Shown here in pieces: positions 57,492 through 64,000 of a stretch of DNA of 64,000 nt. The stretch's first letter is position 1, and each line of letters starts with the position of its first letter. The notes below the pieces were generated by a model. It was not told where the DNA came from. It was given only the letters and a program-made list of their open reading frames with translations, and did no database searches. Location of the stretch: NCBI GenBank assembly GCA_030544215.1, contig JARZZO010000013.1, positions 21,690,729 through 21,754,728 on the forward strand, given 5' to 3'. The position numbers and the translations under genes were made by a program. This DNA is from Zantedeschia hybrid cultivar (Eukaryota > Streptophyta > Magnoliopsida > Alismatales > Araceae).

Positions 57492-58366
57492 GTCTAATTA
57501 TTAGAAGTGTTCTAATTTGCATGGAATAATCTAGAATTATTAATTTGGAGTGTATGCACAAGTGATGTGTATTTTAATGACTTTTAAATTTGATTTAATT
57601 GCATGTTAAGTTGATTAAAAGAGTTTTCGAAATTCAAATACCAATTTTGATTGGATCCTAACTTTTTGAAAGCCAAAATTATTTAATTTTGAAACTCTTT
57701 TATTTTAGCCATGTGATGCGCTGAATCATGTGTGGAATGTTTAAGACACACCTTGGTCATGGATATGCACTTATTTAATTATTCATGTGATAAATGGATT
57801 GTGTGGATCGTGGATGTATGGTTATTTATTAATTGTTAATAAATAGAGGTCTGCGTACCTCTCCCTCTCTCGAACTCCGATGTACTTCTACCTCCCTCTC
57901 TCTTGTACTCGCCATAAGGCTTTCTTCAATTTACTTGTAAATTCTAGAATTTAAATGTAATATGATCGAGGCAACTGAGGAAGGAGCGAGGACGATCCAC
58001 AGCTGCAACCAGGAAGGCGAAAAGATGAAGATCCTTTGCCTATGTGTTTGCAGGTTTATCTGATATAAATGTTATGTTAGATTGTGTGTGCGTTTGACTG
58101 TTGGCTCCAGTCAAACCCACTGTGCTATCCATGACTACACTAGATATGTATGTGATGCATTGCTTTTAATGTTTAATTGTGAATCAAAGCAGGTATAGTA
58201 TTTAGTAAATATATACGATATGTTTATATACTATCACCTAGGAGAGACCAAGATAAAAGTTATCTAAATACCCTCATCTAAACTCTAAGCCGTAACACAA
58301 GTAGTTAAGAACTTATCGCGTGGTCCACTATCGTTATAGTCAAAGGATTCGAGTCACTTTAGGCAG

Positions 58367-58674
58367 GTTTGTTGTGCTATCCACAAGGCCTGTTTAATTG
58401 GGAGGAGAAACTGTGGCTATGGCATTAGATGCCTATATGATCGGGGTAGAGGAACTATGTAGTTTTGTTGTGCTATCCACAAGGGTTGAATGCAAATCTA
58501 TGCTCATCGCATAACGATGGTTAGCTTAGACCAGAATTAGTGGTTTGTTGTGCTATCCACAAGGCCATTAAATCTCTAGGGACCGAAGCTATGATCGGAT
58601 ATTGCAAGGAGCTGCAAGTCCTATGAGTTGGGTGCTCTTTGATTGTATTACAGTTTATTGTGCTATCCACAAGA
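58367..58674 (+). repeat. Four-site leader motif of element C
   Basis: Four near-identical copies of TTGTTGTGCTATCCACAAGG starting at about 58367, 58463, 58543 and 58653 (spacings 96, 80, 110). The last copy ends about 190 nt before the gag ATG. The last two bases of the motif are lost in copy 4 (CACAAGAC). Confidence 0.9.
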
Positions 58675-61600
58675 CTATACTGCAAGTCATTGAGATTCTG
58701 ATCCCCATTAGGAGACTGTCAGCGTCTCCCGTTCTGTATAACTGAGGGTTATACAGTCCATCGAAAATTAGTGGGAGTTAAAACTTGAATAAAAGACCAT
58801 GTCTTGTTTTATACTTAATAATTGAACATCTGCTAAAAGAATTTTATTCATCTACTGTAGGGAATTATGTCGTCGAATAACCCACTCCGTGGCATACTTG
58901 ATGCCCTTTTGACTTATCTGATCTACTCAGATTGGTTCAGAAACCTGAAGAATGTCTTTAGATATGAGCACATTGACTATGTCCTTGGAGCTGATCCTCC
59001 TGCTGATCCGGTATTGGATGCCCTTGACGTGGAGATGATAGCTAACAATAAAAGATCGAAGGATAAAGACAAAGGAGTAGTAAAGGGTGACTGCTTCTAC
59101 TGTAAGCAGCAGAGTCACTAGAATAGGAACAACAAGGAGTTCCTCAATGATAAAGTTCATGGAAAGGTGAAGCTGTCTGAAGCTTCAGATATCTATATGA
59201 TAGATATCATCTTGTCAGTAAGAGATTCCACATCTTGGGTATTGGATATCGGATGTGCTTCTCATATTTGTCATGATGCGCAGATGCTGACAAGTAAGCG
59301 CAAGCTGAGACAAGGCGAGGTGGAATTGAGGTTAGGAAACGGCGCAAAAGTTGCGGCGATTGCTGTTAAGACATCAAACCTCAGGCTTCCATCAGGAGAC
59401 ACCTTACTATTAGCAGATTGTTATTATATTCCTAGAATAATAAAGAACATCATATCAATATCTTGTTTGGGCAGGATAGGAGATAGGTTGACTATTGAAA
59501 ATAGAAGTTGTTCAATTTATTATGGTAATAAATCAATAGCTTCGACATCTTTAGTCAACGGTCTATATCTGTTAGATGTTTCTTATTACAATCTTCACAT
59601 TGATAATGCTCTTAAGAAGAGCAAGAATTGTGTGAACCAAACCTACATGTGGCATTGTAGACTTGGGCATATTGGTGAAAACATGTTGCAAAGGTTGCAC
59701 AAGTATGGTTATTTAACAACAATCGATTATGAATCGTTTGCGACATGTGAATCCTGCCTTATGGGAAAATTGGAAAAATCTCCGTTTACTGGACATGGAG
59801 AACGTGCCAAGGACATTTTGGAACTAATACATTCGGATGTATGTGGTCCAATGTCCACCCAAGCCAAAGGTGGCTTTTCATATTTCATCACGTTCACTGA
59901 TGACTTCTCAAGATTCGGCTATGTGTACTTAATGTAGTACAAGTCAGAAGCATTTGAGAAGTTCAAGGAGTTCAAGAATGAGGAAGAGAAGCAGTTAGGA
60001 AAGAGTATTAAAGTTCTTCAATTAGATCGAGGAGGAGAATATCTGAGTACTAATTTCACACAATTCTTAAAGGATAACGGTATCCTTTCTCAGCTGACCC
60101 CTCCATATACACTACAAATGAATGGTGTATCAGAAAGGAGGAATCACACCTTGTTGGACATGGTGCGATCTATGATGAGCTTTTTGGGATTACTAGTGTC
60201 CCTCTAGGGGTATGCTCTAGGGTCAGCAACATACGTACTGAACTGAGTACCCAGCAAGTCTGTGGCCTGTACTCCATATGAGATGTGGAAAGGCAGGAAA
60301 CCAGAATTTAAACATGTTAAAGTCTGGGGTTGTCCTGCTCATGTAAAGAGACATGATCCAGACAAGCTGGAATCACGAACTGATAAATGCATGTTTGTGG
60401 GATATCTAAAGGAAACCTTTGGATACTATTTTTACCATCCTGGTGAACAAAAGGTGTTTGTCGCTAGGAAAGCTGTCTTCCTCGAAGAGGAATACCTTCT
60501 CCAGGAGGACAGTAGGAGTAAAATAGTACTAGAAGAGCTTCCAAATCCTCAAACAGCTGCATTATCATCAGATGAGGTATCAGTTTCTGAATCTGTTCAA
60601 GTACACATACATGAGCCTCGTAGATCTGGTAGATTACCTAGACTATCCGAACGATATGTGGGACATATCACTGAAGATGAGTCTAAGGTAGAATATAATG
60701 AAGATGATGATCATAAAACCTACCAGGAGGCTATAGAAGGCCCAGAAGCCAGGAAATGGCGAGAAGCCATGAACTCAGAAATCCTGTCCATGTACACCAA
60801 CCAAGTTTAGAACTTGGAGGACTTGCCCGAGGGTATTGTACCCATCGGATACAAGTGGATCTTTAAGAGAAAGATCGGTGCTGATGGACAAATCGATACT
60901 TATAAGGCAAGATTGGTGGCAAAGGGATATCGTCAAAGGCAAGGAATTGATTATGACGAGTCTTTCTCACCAGTTGCCATGATAAAGTCGATCAGAGTTC
61001 TACTCGCCATAGCTGCACACTACGATTACGGGATCTGGCAGATGGATGTGAAGACTGCCTTCCTTAATGGTAACCTTGAGGAAGAGGTGTCTATGATGCA
61101 ACCAGAAGGTTTCACATACAAGGAATCTCCAGATAAAGTGTGCAAGCTTCAAATGTCCATTTATGGACCGAAGCAAGCTTCTCGGAGCTGGAACATAAGA
61201 TTTGACGAGGCTATCAAGTCTTATGACTTCATTAAGAATGAAGGTGAGCCTTGTGTGTACAAGAAGACCAGTGGGAGTGCAATCACCTTCTTAATTCTTT
61301 ACGTAGACGACATACGACTCATTGGGAATGATGTAGCTATAATGTCATCGGTAAAGATCTAGCTGTCGAAAAACTTCTCCATGAAGGATTTGGGAGAAGC
61401 ATCCTACTGTATTGGGAATATAGATCTATAGAGATAGATCAAAGAGGATGCTTGGAATGACCCAATCTTTGTACATAGGAACCATAGTCAAAATGTTTGG
61501 CATGAAAAATTCCAAGAGAGGTCTCATACCGATGAGACATGAAATTAATCTCTCAAAGGAGCAGTCTCCTAAGACTCCTGATAAGATGTCATTTATGGAT

Positions 61601-62000
61601 ATTGTACCTTATGCCTCTGCTATAGGATCTATCATGTATGCCATGCTATGTACACGGCCTGATGTTGCATATGCTCTAAGTGTTACGAGCAGATTTCAGG
61701 CTGATCCAGGCGAAGAGCACTGGAAGGCAGTGAAATGTATCCTTAAGTACTTGAGAGGAACTAAGGATATGTTTCTTGTCTATGGAGGAGGTGACTTGAA
61801 ACTGCGAGGCTTTACTGACTCGAGTTTCTAGTCAGATCCAGATGATAGCAAGTCTACATCTGGATTTGTGTTTACTTTGAACGGAGGAGTAGTGTGCTGG
61901 AAGAGTTCCAAGCAAGCAACCACTGTAGATTCGACGACCGAAGCTGAGTACAACGCAGCAGCTGATGCCGCCAAGGAAGCAGTGTGGTTGAAGAAATTCA

Positions 62001-62050
62001 TCACCAACTTCCTTAACCCGCGGCACTGGGCAGGCGTCAGCCCCCGTACA
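62001..62050 (-). pseudogene. Organellar large-subunit rRNA fragment (filler)
   Basis: The minus strand reads GGGGGCTGACGCCTGCCCAG followed by TGCCGCGGG and AAGGAAGTTGGTGA, a highly conserved stretch of bacterial-type LSU rRNA as in plastid 23S or plant mitochondrial 26S. Its outer end shares TCACC with the copia sequence it joins. It is about 50 bp long and not functional. Confidence 0.75.
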
Positions 62051-62052
62051 TT

Positions 62053-62168
62053 CCATAACAATAATCGCACTGAAACCATAAATGTTTGAAATCTACTTCA
62101 CCTAAATTATCTACATTGACATGAGTGCTATTAATAAGAGGTCTCATGCTTTCGGGTCCACTATAACC
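62053..62168 (-). pseudogene. accD: Plastid accD fragment (filler)
   Basis: Minus-strand translation contains NSTHVNVDNLGEVDFKHLW followed by QCDYCYG, matching the region before and at the zinc finger of the plastid acetyl-CoA carboxylase beta subunit, where KHLWVQC and a CxxC are typical. About 38 codons are present. It joins the rRNA fragment head to tail inside the RNase H coding region of element C, so it is transferred organellar DNA captured at a break, not a gene. Confidence 0.75.
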
Positions 62169-62453
62169 GACCTCACCATAGTTCCCAGCATCTCTAAACC
62201 TATTCCGCTGTTGTACGGCAACAATGGAGCGATTGCGCAAGCGAAAGAGCCGTGGTCTCATCAGAAATCGAAACATATTCTGAGGCGCTTTCATCTTATC
62301 AGAGAGATCATATCCAGAGGAGATGTAGTAGTGGAAAGAGTTCCATCCGTCGACAATGTAGCAGATCCACTGACAAAGCCGTTGGCTCAAATTATGTTTG
62401 AGCGTCACCTAGAGTCTATAGGCTTACTGTATAAAGGTGATTGGCTTTAGTCC

Positions 62454-62464
62454 AAGTGGTAGAT
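62454..62464 (+). other. Polypurine tract of element C
   Basis: AAGTGGTAGAT, one change (G to T) from the AAGTGGGAGAT of B and D, immediately before TGTTAGTC at 62465. Confidence 0.75.
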
Positions 62465-64000
62465 TGTTAGTCTTGGGTGGCCTACAAGCCAATCTGACTA
62501 TGTAAATATCGTTCATATTTATTAATATAATGGCATAATATTCATTGTGTGTAAATCATATTAATTATCGTCTCATAATGAAGTCCGTGAATATGTGCGA
62601 TAGTGATCAGATTATGATGAGATCATACTAATGAGACTGATCACTTAAACACACATATTCTTAATTGTTCATAGTCGGAGGATATCCGAGAAAGACATCA
62701 GATATCCGGTTATACTAGTACAGATTACTCCTGCTCATATGATGAGGGTGACTGGTCTCATAAGTCACTTGTGTGGAGACACTAAGGCGAATATGTAGGT
62801 GCACATTGGAGAATGAGTTTACTGAATTGATCCGACAGAATCGCTGGATGGTATTGTACCTCACTGTCAACCAGCTTCATTCTATTGTCGTAGTTGCGTT
62901 GATGGTCCTCGGACCTAAGACACCAAGGACACCTTGTCGGTAGACTTCTGTGCTTTGACCTTGGTTTATGAATCTCTAACCACGGGATTCTAAACAGCCA
63001 AGGATTAGGTACAGCGGAATACTGTCGAAGGGAATTGTGTGTCAATAAGGAATCATTCGCTCTCGATACTTTAGGAGAGAATGCTCTAGGAAGGATGCAC
63101 GAAAGTCCCTGGCCAGGGCGGACGATAATATCGGGAAAGGAGTTTTTTTATATTCATCAGCGGCATCCAATCAAAGTGAGTCGACCGGTTAGGGTTTGAT
63201 AGCACGCCATACCCTGAGTTGACTCGAGAGCATTGTACGAATGAAGGATTATATCCACGCGGTAACTGTCGGCGGAAAGGTTCCAAGAGTGGGTTACTTA
63301 ACCCTGATACCTTCCGAGTTCACGCGGTGTTGCTTGGCACCCAACATGATCAGAGGTCCGACTGAATTCGATGTGCGACATTGATTCAGTTGGTTAATCA
63401 ATTAATAAAGAGTTATTAATTGATTAATAAAGCCAATAAGGAGTTACTGGGCTTATTGGGCTATTAACCGAACTGGTAATTGGGCCTAGAGGGTCCCACG
63501 CAAATGATTCTCAAGGCGATAGATAAATAAGTGGGTTTTATATAAATCAGGGGTTTTTATAAAAAACCGCGCGGTTAGTATAAAATGTAGCGAACGGGCT
63601 GAGCAAGCCAAGCTACTGCTAACCCTAGCCGTCCCCTCCTCTGTTTCTCTCTCTCTCTGGCGCCTTAGGCTAGATCTGGATCCCCGGATTTGCTCCGCCG
63701 CTTCTCTGACTCCCGTTTGACGGGAAATCGTCCGCGCGTTGTGGCGATCGTTGTGCCAACCGACGGAGATTTAGTGGCTACGAAGAACGAGGAACGTGAG
63801 GATATCTGTCGCGATGACCATCCTATGGACTTCGCTAGAGGTCGGGCGCTTGCACGGCTTGTGGTGTCGCACCGACGGAACCGAACGGTTGCGGATTCGA
63901 ATCCGCATACGGTAAGAACCGATTATCCCATAATCCGATTTTTGGTATTTTCGAAACGGGAATGGATCTCCGTTTTTATTTTTATTTCCGCTGTACGGGA
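62465..64000 (+). repeat. 3' LTR of element C, truncated by window end
   Basis: Starts TGTTAGTCTTGGGTGG and aligns with the 5' LTR to TTTCCGCTGTACGGGA, about 30 bp short of the expected end. TATAAAA is at 63579-63585. The target-site duplication lies outside the window. Confidence 0.88.

Larger units (their letters stand above)
56097..58866 (+). other. Leader of element C
   Basis: About 2.8 kb without a recognisable gene. The order matches the other leaders: GC-rich palindromic tract (56640-56770), AT-rich palindrome array (56947-57491), mixed sequence, four-site motif (58367-58674), then gag at 58867. Confidence 0.7.
58867..62450 (+). pseudogene. Copia gag-pol of element C, broken
   Basis: The gag N-terminus (MSSNNPLRGILD) passes through DALDVEMIAN straight to the zinc knuckle (CFYCKQQSH, last Cys lost), with the same central gag deletion as B. 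Protease reads DIG instead of DTG; pre-integrase HCRLGHIGENM, integrase HSDVCGPM, then RT (WQMDVKTAFLNG, YVDDIRLIGNDV) and RNase H follow. In-frame stops end at 59121, 59937, about 60206, 60246, 60810 and 61362. A frameshift lies between 61363 and 61447, a further stop at 61831, and about 163 bp of foreign DNA at 62006-62168. Allowing for that insert, the length equals that of B to within 2 nt. Non-functional. Confidence 0.9.
54523..64000 (+). mobile_element. Copia element C, gag-deleted, right end outside window
   Basis: Plus-strand relative of B: 5' LTR 54523-56084, primer site 56085-56096, leader, gag-pol remnant 58867-62450, polypurine tract 62454-62464, 3' LTR from 62465, lacking its last ~30 bp at the window edge. 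The start of the 5' LTR is mutated (TCATAGTC against TGTTAGTC). It is inserted into LTR fragment H. It shares the gag deletion of B and also carries an organellar filler in RNase H. Confidence 0.9.

Noticed and set aside
62037..62408. 123-codon minus-strand frame over the end of element C
   Set aside because: Only its accD part is meaningful; the rest is antisense to copia RNase H. It is not a gene of this length.

Overview
This window is repeat-dense plant nuclear DNA. I see no host protein-coding gene. Everything recognisable comes from LTR retrotransposons, layered by nested insertion. The plant assignment rests on Ty1/Copia and Ty3/Gypsy proteins, tRNA-iMet primer sites (TGGTATCAGAGC), an Athila-type gypsy element with a tRNA-Asp-like primer site, and a plastid accD fragment embedded in one element. 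I cannot name the species.

Layout, left to right. A solo gypsy LTR (38-2676) sits in minus-oriented LTR-like DNA (to 4764), which abuts a decayed gypsy RT/RNase H piece (4765-5147). That piece is interrupted by a truncated gypsy LTR (5148-6763), then by a copia LTR 'E' (6764-7078 and 25975-27252). E was split by copia element D (7079-25974, TSD GAGAT/GAGAC). D was split in its RNase H region by copia element A (14569-24128, TSD ATCCC), which is nearly intact. An inverted LTR fragment F (27253-28090) then interrupts the integrase of an Athila-like gypsy element whose pol and gag run leftwards from 43661 to 28091. Copia element B (30166-39650, TSD ACTAC/ACTAT) splits that pol near the start of RT. 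A gag-only gypsy element with 2,699-bp LTRs (44591-51559, TSD GATAA) lies in GA-rich DNA at the Athila 5' end. A tRNA-like Pol III box pair, a gutted copia element G (52455-54145), a copia LTR fragment H (54146-54522) and copia element C (54523 to the window end) complete it.

How the parts work: A, B, C and D have the usual copia order (LTR, tRNA-iMet primer site, long leader, gag-protease-integrase-RT-RNase H, polypurine tract, LTR). Only A comes close to coding capacity, with two nonsense codons in 1,313. B and C share a gag deletion of about 170 codons and must have moved using proteins supplied in trans. The gypsy element at 44591-51559 has an open gag and no pol, so it too would depend on partners.

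The most unusual structures are non-coding. (1) The gypsy LTRs carry twelve modules each of a 34-bp 12-10-12 inverted repeat whose spacer is 10 nt in every copy but has no conserved sequence; the same module recurs in unrelated neighbouring LTR-like DNA at 87-88 bp intervals. (2) All four copia leaders carry four copies of a short motif about 170-500 nt before the gag ATG, with matching spacing (about 95, 80, 107), and in element D a different core sequence occupies the same four slots. (3) Copia leaders contain a GC-rich palindromic tract followed by an AT-rich array of short palindromes. (4) The RNase H region of C contains a chimeric filler of organellar large-subunit rRNA and plastid accD. 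(5) The two LTRs of B differ strongly at both ends but are almost identical over a central 600 bp, which suggests gene conversion.
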